A stretch of DNA of 64,000 nucleotides. Source: Dactylis glomerata. Lineage: Eukaryota > Streptophyta > Magnoliopsida > Poales > Poaceae. The stretch's first letter is position 1. The number at the start of each line of letters is the position of its first letter. The position numbers were made by a program, and so were the translations under genes. Where the stretch lies: contig QXEO01002089.1 of the NCBI GenBank assembly GCA_007115705.1, forward strand, positions 310,001-374,000, given 5' to 3'. The notes below the pieces were generated by a model that saw only the letters and a list, made by a program, of their open reading frames with translations, did not search any database and was not told the origin of the DNA. Below are positions 11,252 to 23,800 of the stretch, in pieces.

Positions 11252-13033
11252 AGCACGGGACCACCAGACTTATCCAGCGTCTGGACAATGTACTTCGACA
11301 GTTCTAAGAGAGTCCAAGGCGCAGGCGCAGGAGTAGTTTTGATATCGCCTCATGGCGACAAATTGAAGTACGTCTTAAGGATGAGCTTTCCACAAGCTTC
11401 TAATAATGAAGCAGAATATGAGGCTTTGTTGCACGGAATGAAGATGGCTAAAGCGTGTGGAGCAACTCGCCTAAAAATATTTGGAGATTCCAACCTTGTT
11501 GTCCAGCAAGTTATGAACAGATGTGACACAATCAATGACAACATGATGGCCTACAAGAATTTGTACCATTATCTCGAAGGAACGTTCGACGGATGCGAAG
11601 TCTCGCACATAAGCAGGAATAGTGATGAAGAAGCCGACAATTTAGCAAATATCGGGTCACAGTGTTTACCCGTGCCGTCTGGAGTATTTTGGGAGGAAAT
11701 AGTGGAAAGATCAATAAAAAGTGAAAAAAGTTCGACTACTGCAGCAGACTTGGGGGCTACGTCGGAGCCAGAGGAGGTCATGATGATAGAAGAAACATGG
11801 ATGCAGCCATATCTTGCATACATGATAAATAAACAGTTACCAGAAGATGCAGTGGAGGCCAAGAGGATAACTCAAAGATCGAAAGCATTTGTCGTGTTAC
11901 AGGGGAAGTTATATAAGAAGAGTATTACCGGTGTTTTGCAGCGTTGTGTAACGCCCCAGGAAGGACAAACAATACTAAAAGACATACACGGTGGAGTGTG
12001 CGGCTATCATGCTAGCAGCAGAGCAATAACGGCAAAGGCTTTCCGAGCAGGATTTTATTGGCTAACAGCCATCAAAGACGCAAAAGATATAGTTCGAAAG
12101 TGTGAAGCATGTCAAAGATTTGCATCTAGACCGCATGCACCAGCAGCAGAGCTACAAACAATACCATTGTCTTGGCCCTTTGCGCAATGGGGCCTCGACA
12201 TGGTGGGAAAATTGCACAAGTCCTGGCCAGGAGGACATGTCTACATGCTAGTAGCAGTCGATAAATTTACCAAGTGGGTGGAAGCGGCCCCGGTAACAAC
12301 TCAAGATTCTACATCAGCAATCAGCTTCATCAAGTCAATAGTATTCCGTTTTGGTGTACCATATAGCATCATCACAGACAATGGGACAAATTTCACTTCA
12401 AAGGAATTCAAGAGTTATTGCGAAGGACTAGGGATAAAGCTCAAATTCACATCTGTGGCACACCCGAAGACAAATGGGCAAGTTGAAAAAGCCAACGGTC
12501 TGATATGTAGTGGGATAAAAAAGAGGCTCTTAGCACCTCTCGAGAAAGCCAAGAGCGCTTGGGTAGAAGAGTTGCCCTCTGTTCTTTGGAGCCTAAGAAC
12601 TATGCCTAACGCAGCAACTCAAGAAACTCCTTTCTTCCTGGTCCATGGCACAGAAGCCGTGCTTCCAGTCGAAGTTACACACGAGGCTCCAAGAGTGACG
12701 GCATACGACGAGACAACATCGACAGTAGCACTGCAAAATGATGTCGATGCACTAGATGAAGCAAGGGATAAGGCATTAGAAAGACCCACGCAGTATCAAC
12801 AGAGTCTACAAAACTACCACAGTAGTTGAGTTCGTCCACGATCCTTTGTGGTGGGAGACCTAGTTTTGCGATTGAGGCAAGACAGCCATGGCAAATTGGA
12901 GTCCCCTTGGGTGGGACCCTACATTGTCACCGAAGTAATTCCAGGAGGAGCATATCGACTACAAGACAAGAAGACAGGAAAAGATGAGAGTAATCCATGG
13001 AATGCGGAGTAGCTATGATGTTTTTATGCGTAG
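11252..13033 (+). pseudogene. T1 archaeal-type RNase H and integrase
   Basis: The second RNase H starts with MYFDSSKR (11288) and keeps the NNEAEYEALLHGM Glu and the FGDSNLVVQQV and EEADNLAN Asp residues. Integrase follows: an HHCC zinc domain (H...H, then C-E-A-C near 12105) and a catalytic core with Asp 12197-12199, Asp 12377-12379 and Glu 12485-12487. The C-terminal domain, around GDLVLRLRQDSHGKLESPWVGPY, lies after a TGA at 12827-12829. TAG 13010-13012 and TGA 13016-13018 fall just before the probable natural TAG at 13031-13033. No chromodomain is present. A second RNase H immediately before integrase is diagnostic of the Tat lineage. Confidence 0.9.
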
Positions 13034-13442
13034 AATAAATCTAGTGGTATCATTAAACTCGAGTTAACCTTTTGAACCCAGAACATGAGGCCATAGGTCG
13101 GGTTCTTTGGGTTAAACTCGACAAAATTATACAAGTCTTTCTACTTTTCTGCTCGGGGGCTTCAACCCTCGGGTCGTACGAACGAAATTTCTATCGCGAC
13201 ATGGAGACCTTTTTTACTATAAAGGTTGTGTAGACAACCTGATAATATTCAAACAATTTGGTTCACAAAAGAACCCGCTATTCTTCATACCAATTGGTTC
13301 GCAAAGAACCCGATATATCTGAAGCGTACCTCAGAACAGAGACTTGTTTTCATGGTACTAGCAAAACCATCAAAATAGAGTACGAATATTCATTACACGG
13401 CGGCAAGGACATTGTCAACCGAAATTACATAAAAAGAAGATC
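13034..13442. other. T1 spacer between pol and antisense gene
   Basis: No gene is seen. It holds a purine tract, CTCGGGGGCTTCA (near 13151), similar to the element's polypurine tract. It also has two near-direct repeats of TTGGTTC-CAAAAGAACCC type near 13257 and 13303. It lies 3' of both pol (plus) and the antisense gene (minus), so it may hold both polyadenylation regions. Confidence 0.55.
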
Positions 13443-13611
13443 CTAATAGAAGTGGACTTCATCTTCGTACTTCTTCTGGCACTGGGTGCCATCGTAGATC
13501 TTCACGTTGAACTTCGACGTGCCGATGTGGAAGTCGAAGGCCATGAAGAAGCCTTGGTGGATGTCGTGGTCTTCTGTAAATTGCGACCAGCCGCCCCTCA
13601 AGTACTGTTCG
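13443..13611 (-). CDS. AT-hook/B3 antisense gene of T1, 3' part (split by chromovirus)
   Basis: This is the C-terminal half of a 192-residue protein whose N-terminal half is at 35001-35410. Removing the chromovirus and one GTTCG duplication restores an uninterrupted frame: codon 137 is completed by the duplication, and the total is 579 nt including stop TAG (13443-13445). This part holds the second half of the B3-like fold, with YLRGGWSQFTEDHDIHQG and FNVKIYDGTQCQKKY. These match the B3 consensus of plant transcription factors (W...F...Y.L..GD...F, then F.V.I.D). It is antisense to T1 pol and ends about 410 bp from the end of pol. The insertion leaves the gene non-functional as a single transcript unless spliced. 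The B3 call is from pattern alone. Confidence 0.75.
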
Positions 13612-16600
13612 TGTGACGACCCCGAATTTATCACAAATTCGAAGTGCCCATTATGCATTCCACCACAATCCCAGAATCATTGTTGTGATACACATAACGT
13701 AGTTGGTAACCAGTTCCATAGACATTACAATACGATGGTTCAAATACAATGGTCATATAGACCAAGTTCATATTACAACACAATATAGCAGCAGAAATAA
13801 CGTCTTCGGGTCCATGCCTTCACCCTACAGGCAATGGCGACTCAGTAGAAGATCTTAGTTCTGATACTCTTCTTCATACCCTTCCTCCGGATACTCTTCC
13901 CCATAGTCTAGCCAAGTTGATAGCCAGGGACACAGCCGTGAGTACATTCGATGCACTCGCAAACCATCTTATAAATAAAACTGATGAAGTAGATATGCAA
14001 GGTTTGGTATGGTGGACTAAGCACTAAGTTTAGTTGCAAAAGCTAGTTTTATTTTCCCAAGAAGGTTCATTGGTAGGAAAGAGGTTTAATTCTCTAAGTT
14101 CAATCTAAAGAGGAACTTCAAGTGTGTCAAATCCAGGTCAAGTCAAGTCATGTCATTCACCAAGTTCACCATGAGTTATTATCATTCTTGACAAAAGTCA
14201 AGTACAGCTTGCCAACTGTCCATGACCGCGGACGCGGCTATTCGAATAGTTTGAAAACCTCTGCAGAGGGGTACACTTTACCCACAAGATTCGATACATC
14301 TGCCGGGAGAAATCCACGGATCGTCATACACAAGTATGCGGGGTTGAGATAATCAAACAAACTCTTTCACTTGCTCACCCTAGTATAGGATCCTTCCCTA
14401 GAGCCCGGGATACGGAATCCCCGCTCCGGCGCCTCTAGTTTTGGCCGCTCCGGGATGCCGGATTAGTGGAATCCACTCGGTTCAGAAGTAACCGCTCACG
14501 GTGTCCTTCCATAAAGGTTGATACAAGGCCTCCCATACTAAGGTAAATAAGCTACGGACTAAGCCCCTTCCCATATAGGGGTAATGTGGTTGTACGGTAT
14601 GGTTGGCTCACATAGTACATCACTTAGTATCATTTGACAAATACATTCCATAGTTCTTAGTCACGATTATTTTCCTTCATAAAACCATAATGTAGGAGTG
14701 GTTTCCATTTCAAGTTCAATTCACCAAGTTCAAATGGGGTTCCTCTAGAGATAGCACCAATTTTATTAGCGACTAAGCAACTACATTGAGGGATGATACC
14801 ACTAAGTAGAGTTGGATAAACTCATCTTGATGCTCTTGCTAAACAAGACATCACTACACTTCTATCAATCTACTCTAGCAATTCAATCATGCAATTTACT
14901 TAAATCAAGTAGAATGCAATATTAAAACTAGGCATTGGGAGTATGAATCAAAAGATGGCTTGCCTTGGTTGGCAAAGTGTCCGGGGTATCCTTCTTCTTC
15001 TTGATAATACTCCCCCTCAATATCCTCCTCCGCAACACTAGCGTCTAATAACGAATAATACAAAGCACACAATCATCACACAATACTAACATTACTTCAA
15101 CACACATACTTGTTTTCACACAATAGTATTCATGGTGGATTTTATTTGAATTGGTTGGCAAGTTTTCTTCCAAGTTTGCATTGAGTGTGCATGTTCACAT
15201 TTTCTACCATAAGCCATATGTGGTTTACTTATTAAACATTGGTATTGAACTAGGAGGGGTTGGACTGGTTCAAGTGAGAAGGGTTTAATTAAGTGGATTG
15301 GTATTGAGGGCAACAATTAATTCTAAGTGTGCAATAGAAATCTATCATTTTATGCTACTAACTAGAATTGGGTTAGGGTCTAATTGGTACCACTAACAAG
15401 TTTTTAGTGTATTAAGAGTGACTAACCAGTAGGGGAGGTAATTAGTGAGTTCACAAATCAAGTTTCATATTTTTAGGTGGCTTAAACCAATTTCTAGAAA
15501 TTATCTATGATTAATAAAGTTAAGGTCACACTATTCTTATCTAATTAAATTCCTAATTCAAATGGAATTCTAACTAGTTCTACAGGCTAGAGCATTTGAC
15601 AAGCTTTCCAACGCATATTTATTTGCTAGAAATGGATTTGTAAATCTCTTTGAATTAAAGTTTGAAAATCACATCTAAAAGTTATTTGAATTAATTCAAA
15701 CGGCGGGAAAATAAATAAAAGCGTAACGGACCGATTTCTAAACTAACAGGCCGACTCTGAACAGAACCCGAACGGGCCGGCCCAGAAAAATGATTCGCAC
15801 GGGCGGGAAAGAAATAAAACAGAACCTGACAGGAGGGTCCCACCCATCAGGTCACTTAACTAAACCGAATCGGTATGCTACCGACCGATCGAGATCCAAT
15901 GGTCCACGGGCATCGTCTTCCTCAACTAAGGCAGGGGCTCACCGGTGTTGCAGGGACGACTGTTCAACGGTGAGGGCGTGACGGAGAGGAAGCAGAACTC
16001 GACGGCGATGTGCGGAATCAACTCTGGTGATGCTCCTCCACCAATTCCCAGCGGCGGCTTGCTCCAGGGAGGTCGAACGCGGCGGCGCCCTCCGCGTCCA
16101 GTACCTCGCTGGCGAGGACGGCGACACCGAACGAGAGCGAGTTGGGTGAAGCGAGCATGTCTGGGAGGTAGCTAGGAGCGGGGCGAGTCTCTTCGTTTGA
16201 TCGGCGGGGGTTTATATAGGCCTGAGCGTCGGGGGCGAGGGCGTCCAGAAGCTCGCCAGCTCGGGGGCCCTGGCGATGCGCATCAAGCAACACCGGGCAC
16301 GGCGACCTCGCTCACGTGCTGGGGGGCTTTGGTCTTGGCTGCGGCGTGCTGTGGGTTGGTGCTGACAAGAGCAGGACGGTCGGCGTCGTGCAGGAAGAGA
16401 GGAGACAGAGAAGGGGGTCCTGGGCGCATTTCTCTTCTTCCCTCCACTTCTCACGGCTCGGGTCGGGGCAGGGGGAGCTGGGCTCGACCGCGGCGCCGTC
16501 CAGGAGCATGGCTACAGGCGCTGGACGAACGGCGACAGTGATCCTTACAGTAATTCTTGGTTTGCTCGATTTTTATCTGTCAAGTGTTCAATGAAATGCC

Positions 16601-17181
16601 CGCAAGAGTTTCAAATTTGAATTTTTGAAAACTTTCACTTTGGGTGGTCAACATATTAGTCAAGGTTTCCAAAGATATTTTTGTTGCCAAGTATGGTTCA
16701 GTTTTGCAGAAGTTTATATTTCAAAATTTGGTATTGTCACTGTTTCAGATTCAAAGTTTGGCAGAAGTTTGGGTGATGTTCTTATTTGAATTTTGGTTAG
16801 AAATTTGTTGGTTGAGTTAGTATATAACTTGGTCAAGCTCAACTAACTGGCCGAACACCAAGTTGAGTTACAGAATTCTTATTCTAAAGGCTCAAAGTAG
16901 GGTGGTCAATAAGATTTTCTAGATCATCTTATTCTTCTCTTTTTCTTTCTTTCTTTGGTTTCTTGTTTCTTTGGTTCTTATAATTCTTCTCAATTGCTGC
17001 TGATGGTTAAGTTAGAATTAACTAACTATTGCCCAACAATTAATAGCACACATGAAATCATAAAATACACATAATAGGAAAAACATGCATACATGCAATA
17101 ATAGATAAAAAGTTTTATCTTGACCCAAAATTTGGTATTTTTATTTCATAGGAAGTGGATTATAATTTCTGAGTTATTACA
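13612..17181 (-). repeat. 3' LTR of Tekay-type element
   Basis: Minus-strand LTR beginning TGTAATAACTCAG at 17181 and ending CGTCACA at 13612. A TATA-like CTATATAAA is at 16211-16219 on the minus strand. GC-rich downstream sequence (about 15900-16550) gives long open frames on both strands that are not recognised as genes. The rest is AT-rich and non-coding. Confidence 0.93.
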
Positions 17182-17196
17182 ATCTTCCCCCCTTAA
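17182..17196 (-). other. Polypurine tract of Tekay-type element
   Basis: On the minus strand, AAGGGGGGAAGAT directly precedes the 3' LTR. This is the expected plus-strand primer for reverse transcription. Confidence 0.75.
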
Positions 17197-17224
17197 AAAG
17201 AATCTCGTCCCCGAGATTCACTAA

Positions 17225-19118
17225 TTAAGAACTGAAAAGATTGGGAAACTCTTTCTGAAGGTAATCTTCTCGTTCCCAAGTAGCTTCATCTTCGGTGTGA
17301 TTACTCCACTGAACTTTCAGAAACTTGATGCTTCGGGTTCGAGTGGTTCTATATGCTTCTTCGAGGATACGAATAGGCACTTCACGATAGGTCAAATCCT
17401 TGTTGATGTCCATAGAACGGTGATCAATATTCTTGAAGATTTTGGGCTTCTCCGGAACTTCAAGGCATTTCCGAAGTAAAGACACGTGAAAGACATCATG
17501 CACTTTAGACAATTCAGGGGGCATTTCCAACTGATATGACACTTCTCCTCTGCGGCTTAGTACCTTGAAGGGTCCAATATACCTTGGTGCAAGCTTTCCT
17601 TTTACTTGGAATCTTTGCATTCCCTTGAGGGGTGATACTCTGAGATAAACAAAGTCTCCAATCTGGAAGGTCAATTCTCTACGTCTTTTGTCGGCATAGC
17701 TCTTCTGTCTAGACTGGGCTGCCTTGAGGTAGTCATGAATCATGCGAACTTTCTCATCGGCTTCTTGCAGAATATCAGGTCCAAATATCTGACTGTCTCC
17801 GGTTTCCGACCAATTCAAAGGGGTATGACACTTCCTTCCATACAAAGCTTCAAATGGGGCCATTTGCAAACTGGCTTGATAGCTGTTGTTGTAGGAAAAC
17901 TCCGCGAAAGGCAGACAATCTTCCCACTTGGCTCCATAGGCTAGAACACAGGCTCTCAACATATCTTCAAGTATTTGATTTACTCTTTCAGTCTGTCCAT
18001 CAGTCTGAGGGTGGTAAGCTGTGCTAAAGGCTAATTTTGTTCCCAAGGCTTGATGCAAACTTTTCTAAAATCTCGAGGTGAATTGGGTTCCTCGATCGGA
18101 AACTATGGTTTTAGGGACTCCATGCAGACTCACAATCCTGGATAGATAAAGATCTGCCAGCTATCCAGAGGTATAAGTGGTCTTGACAGGAATAAAGTGG
18201 GCAACTTTGGTCAGTCTATCCACGATGACCCAAATAGAGTCATTTCCATGACTAGACCTTGGAAATCCGGTGATGAAATCCATTCCAACAGATTCCCACT
18301 TCCATTCCGGAACTTGCAAAGGTTGAAGCAATCCTGCAGGGCGTTGATGTTCAGCCTTGACTCTTTGACAAATATCACACTTAGAGATGAACGATGCAAT
18401 CTCACGCTTCATTCCATGCCACCAAAATTGTTCCTTTAAATCTTGATACATCTTAGTTCCACCGGGATGAATGGAGTAAGGTGTCTCATGGGCTTCCTTC
18501 ATAATAACTCCCTTCAATTCTGAATCGGCAGGCACACAAATATGTCCTTTATACCAAAGAACTCCTTGATCATCTTCTTCAAATCCTGGCACCTTGCCGG
18601 AACTAATCCTGCGCTTAATTCCGTCAATACTCTCATTTCCCTTCTGGGCTTCTCTGATTTGGCTCTTCAAGGTGGGTTGAAACTCAAGGTTGGCTAGGAA
18701 TCCTCGACTGACTAGTTCCAATCCAAACCTTTCAAACTCTTGGTGCAACATGGGTTGCTCCTCTTTGATCATCATATTCAACGAGCACGGCTTCCTACTC
18801 AATGCATCGGCCACTATATTGGCCTTACCGGGGTGATAGTGAATTTCCAGATCAAAATCCTTGATCAACTCTATCCATCTTCTTTGCCTCATGTTCAACT
18901 CCTTCTGGGTGAAGATATACTTCAAACTCTTGTGATCAGTGTAGATCTCGCAACGGGTGCCCATCAGATAGTGCCTCCAGGTCTTCAGAGCTAGAACTAC
19001 GGCTGCTAACTCTAGATCATGGGTTGGATAGTTTTCTTCATGAGGTCGAAGCTGCCGAGAGAGGTAAGCTATGACCTTGCCTTCTTGCATCAATACACAA
19101 CCAAGTCCAAGTTTGGAA
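17225..19118 (-). pseudogene. Tekay-type RNase H (distal part), integrase and chromodomain-like tail
   Basis: It continues the pol frame of 27551-30117 after the copia insertion. RNase H runs from LGLGCVLMQ through ELAAVVLALKTWRHYL and TDHKSLKYIF to GKANIVADALSR. Integrase has an HHCC domain (HETPYSIHPGG, C-D-I-C), MDFITGFP, VSDRGTQ and DGQTERVNQ. The C-terminus has FQIGDFVYLRVSP and GPFKVLSRRGEVSYQLEMP. The last ~50 residues (REVPIRILEEAYRTTR, VQWSNHTEDEATWE) form a chromodomain-like module thought to guide integration to marked chromatin. TAG codons at 18161-18163 and 18065-18067 (minus strand) break the integrase core; Gln and Trp codons fit the family there. The pieces before and after the stops are in one frame. 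Confidence 0.9.
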
Positions 19119-20851
19119 TAAAGGAAATATGCCCTAGAGGCAATAATAATATTGTTATTATCATATTTCTTGTTCATGATAATGTTTATACTCCATGCTA
19201 TAATTGTATTAAGCGGAAACATTAATACTTGTGTGGTTTATGAACAACATTGTGTCCCTAGTATGCCTCTACTAGACTAGCTCATTGATTAATGATGGTT
19301 AAGGTTTCCTAACCATAGACATGAGTTGTCGATTAATAATGAGGTCATGTCATTAGGAGAATGATGTGATGGATAGACCCAAATAAAGCAGAGCAATTAG
19401 ATCGTGTCATTGTGTTCATCTTTGCGAAGCTTTTCTTATGTCATGTATTGTATTCCTTAGACCATGAGATAATACAACTCCCTAGTATCGGAAGAAAGCT
19501 TTGAGATCATCAAACGTCATCCTATGTGAGGGTGATAATAAAGGTGTCTCTCAGGTGATCGGAAAGTACTTGTTGGGTTGTATGTATCGAGATGGAATTT
19601 GTCCCTCCCAAGTCGGAGAGATATACTTCGGGCCCACTCGGTAATCGATATCAACACCGCTTGCAAGCATGTGGTTAAGGAGTTAATCACAAAGTGATAT
19701 CGGATTACGGAACGAGTAAAGTACTTGCTGTGAACGAGATTGAACTAGGTATGGTGATACCGACGATCAAATCTCGGGCAAGTAAAATATCGTGTGACGA
19801 AGGGAATACATATACGGGATTAATTGAATCCTGACATTGTGGTTCATCTGATATGATCATCGATGAATATGTGGGAGTCAATATGGGTTTCCAGATCCCA
19901 CTATTGATTATTGATAGAAGATCATGTCTGCATATTCTCGAACCCGTAGGGTCACACACTTAACGTGCATCGACGCTAGGATAGAATGGATAATTGGTTT
20001 ATGAGTTTTAGTTCGGAGTCTCGGATGAGATCCAGGACATCACGAGAGGTTCCGGAATGGTCCGGAGAATAAGATTCATATAAAGGAAAGCAGTTTTTGG
20101 ATTCCGGAAAAGTTTCGGAGTTTATCGGTATTGTACCGGAAGGTTCTAGAAGGTTCCGGAGTGGGACCAATGTGGGCCCACTTGTCGGAGGCCTGCGTGG
20201 GCCTAAGGGGGAAGTGCCCTGGCCACTTTGGGCCAGGCGCACCAAGCCCCAAAGGCCCAGCCGGCCAGCCCAAGGGGAAACCCTAAGGGAGTCTTCAAAG
20301 AAGGAAGGGGGGGAAACTTGCCCCCCACTCTTCCTACTCCAAGTCGGCGCCCTAGGGTTTGGGGAGAGGCCAAGCTGGCCGGCCACCCCTCTATATATAG
20401 GGGGGCAAGGGCGCAGCCCTCTCTACCCTAACAAAACCCTAGCCGCCGGCTAAAGTGCTGCCCTCCACTTCTCTCTCTCGCGACTGCGCGTAGGCGAAGC
20501 CCTGCCGCAGAAACTCTCCACCATATGCACCATGCCGTCGTGCTGCAGATCCAATCTATCTCTCCACCATACTTGCTGGACCAAGGAAGGAGGAGACGTC
20601 ACTGCACCGTACGTGTGCAACTCTCGGAGGCGCCGCCACTTGCGGCGCGGGATCGGATCGGATCGTGAGGAGGAGACGGCGAGTACGACTACGTCAACCA
20701 CGTTCTCTTGAACGTTTCCGCTGTGCGATATCTTCAAGGGTATGAAGATCTCATCTACCTCTCTCGTTGATTACATCTCCTAGATTAGATCTTGGCTTTC
20801 TTGTTCGCTCCGTAGGAAATTTTTTGATTTTCTTTGCTGCGAAACCCTTCA
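19119..20851 (+). repeat. 5' LTR of Angela-like element
   Basis: 1733 bp, ending GAAACCCTTCA. A TATATATA box lies at 20392-20399. GC-rich sequence after it yields a 118-codon frame (20097-20453) repeated in the other LTR; it has no recognisable product. Confidence 0.94.
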
Positions 20852-20852
20852 G

Positions 20853-20864
20853 TGGTATCAGAGC
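20853..20864 (+). other. Primer binding site of Angela-like element
   Basis: TGGTATCAGAGC begins one base after the LTR and matches the 3' end of initiator tRNA-Met. Confidence 0.88.
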
Positions 20865-23800
20865 TAGATCTATGCGTAGATGTGTTTCACGAGTAGAACG
20901 CAACATGCTTGTTGCGGGCGTTGATGTTTTCTGTTGCAAACCTCTTGTTTTGTATTTCTTATGGCGCGGCATAGTGAGATCGAAGCGGTCCAGGCCAACT
21001 TTACGCGACCTCGTTCGCGAGACCGGCTCCGCACTTGACGTGTGGCTTGTTCCATACATGCGGCTGGTGGATGCCAGTTTCTCTCACTATAGTAGTCATG
21101 AGATTTACAACGGATGTTAGCAACCATAATATCACCATTGTGGCTTTTCGTAGGTAAGAATCGTTCTTAGCTTGCTACTCCCATAAGCCACGTAAAACAT
21201 GCAACAACAAAGTAGAGGCGTCTAACTTGTTTTTGCAGGGAGTGTTTTGTGATATGGTATGGCCCAAGACATGATGTGTATGAATTGAGTTGTATGCGAT
21301 GATCATGTTTTGTAATCTTTCACGACTTGCATGTCGATGAGTTCACAACCGGCAGGAGCCATATGGTTGTCTTTATAATTGTGTATGACCTGCGTGTCAA
21401 CTTCTTATACGCCATGTAATAGCTTTACTTTATCGCTAAGTAGTTAGCAATAGTTGTAGTTGCTATTCGTGGTGGAGGCAATCATGGTGGAGTGATGGAG
21501 ATCATGCCGGCGCGCACAAGATGGAGATCATTGCGCGGAGATTGGCTATACCATGTCACATAAAATTATATGCATGTGATGTTTATCCTTTTATGTATCT
21601 TATTATGCTTAGATCGCGACGGTAGCATTATAAGATGATTCCTCACTTAAAGATCAAGATAAAATTGTGTTCTCCCCATGTATGCACCATTGCGAAAGTT
21701 CATCGTTTTGAAGCATCTCGTGATGATCGGGTGCTATAAACTCTACGTTCACATACAACGGGTGCAAGCCAGTTTTGCACACGCAGAAACACTTGGGTTT
21801 GACTTGACGAGCCTAGCATGTACAGACATGGCCTCGGAACACACGGACCGAAAGGTCAAGCATGAGTCATATGGATGATATGATCAACATGTTGATGTTC
21901 ACCATTAAAGCTACATCATTCACGTGATGATCGGTCTCGGTGTAGTGAATTTGGATCATGCTTCACTAAACAACTTTGAGGGATGTTGAATTTAGTGGGA
22001 GTTCATTAGTAATTTGATTAACTTGAACTAATTTTCATGAACTAAATCTTAGTGTATTTGCATAAGTCGTTGTAGTCTTTGGCAACCGTTTTCCACCAAC
22101 ACTTAGTTTTAATTGAGTTAAAAGAACTATAGAATTCTGCATAATCACTTTTCGGTCTAGTGCCGTTTAGTTAGAATGTCAAGACTAAAGATTAAGTCAT
22201 ATTGCAAACTTTAGCAAACCTTGCTTGCTCCATACGATTTAATAAATTGTATTAATCTAAGAGCAACGATTCAAGTTTAGTATCTAAAGATCATATGTTT
22301 GCCTTCATGATAAATTGATCTTCAAAATTGTTTGAGAATCAAAGTGATCATCGAGCTGAAAGAATTGTTTTAGAAACAAATAAGAAGTGAAAGATATTTG
22401 ATATCTAAGACTTTGATTGTTTGCAAAATGATGAAGTATAATTTAGTAAAAGAACATATGCTCATATTGTATGACTATATGCGAAGATTGAAGATGCTAG
22501 GCGTCCCGATCACCCAAAAGTTTGGGAACTAATATTATACTTGCATTCATCCTTATAAGCTATAGTAGTTTCATCATGAAAGATGTCATGATAGGACAAA
22601 TGAAAAGGTATTGGCTAAATTGTTTTGCTATACCAAAGGAATACTAAAGAATGGAATCTGGAAGAATACCAATCATATGAGGATGGCGATCCACTTCAAA
22701 GTGCAAAATCCAAGGCTATTAGTATTTGACTAAAAATCCTTTGGACTATGTGTCAAATGATTGACGCCACTATTGATGTCGATAGATTCTTCTAAAAGGA
22801 GAGGAAATGCTAAATAGGATCTGCAAAATTATTTGGTAGAAAAAGAAAAGACTGGAATTGTCCAGCTCAGGTATATAAATGATATACATGTTATAGATGA
22901 ATTCTTTTGCTCGTTAACAATGTAATTCTTGGGTATTCGATACTGATTTGTTGGTATGAAATGTCATACAAAGCAACACAATACAAGAAGTACAATGGCC
23001 TAAGTAACTAGCAAAAGAATATGGTAATGATGCATGTCGAGATACAAATAAAAGTGTTATTGTGCTTCTCGTCGACATCAAACCTAGCCTTCAATATATT
23101 TCATGAACTTAATAATTGTTATCTTGTTCTGGTATTATGAGAACAATTGTTGTTCATGACATTACCGTCTTCCATAATCGATGGATAGATTATTATCTTG
23201 TTGGTGAAATAGACATTTATAACACTGATGCTAAAGGTCGCAAGACAAAACAATTTCACTTATATATGACACCGCCGTTTAAGTCATATTGGAAACAAAA
23301 CATGAAAGAAATTCTATATTGATAGATTTCGAGTCATTTGATTTTGAATTGATTGACGCTTGTGAGATTTTTCCTAAAGATGATTAAACTTCGTTCATGG
23401 GCCATGGACAGATCAAGCGACTAAATGGAGATCATACATGTTGATGTATATAGTCCATGGTGTGAAGTTGATCATGGTGTATTTTCTATTTCATCAATGA
23501 CTCGAATAGATGTATGGTATATCTACTTGATGAGATAGAAGTATGAAACAATTGAAATTGTTCAATTTATGAAGTGGAAATTATTGTAACAAGAAAATTC
23601 AAGTTTTTATGATTGGATCATAAAGAAGAATATTTGAGTTACAAGTTTAGCAAACATCTAAGAGTTAGAGGAATTGTTCCACAAACTTGCATCGTGATAA
23701 ACACCATAGAAGTATGGAGTTTTTCGATGGATGTAATCAAACCTTGTTTGACATGGTTAGATCAATGATGAAATAAACTACCAATGTAATTTGTGGATTA

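Noticed and set aside
15945..16594. Several overlapping open frames of 60-115 codons on both strands, repeated near 33740-34477
   Set aside because: They are GC-rich parts of the Tekay-type LTRs; frames differ between the copies through substitutions and no product is conserved.
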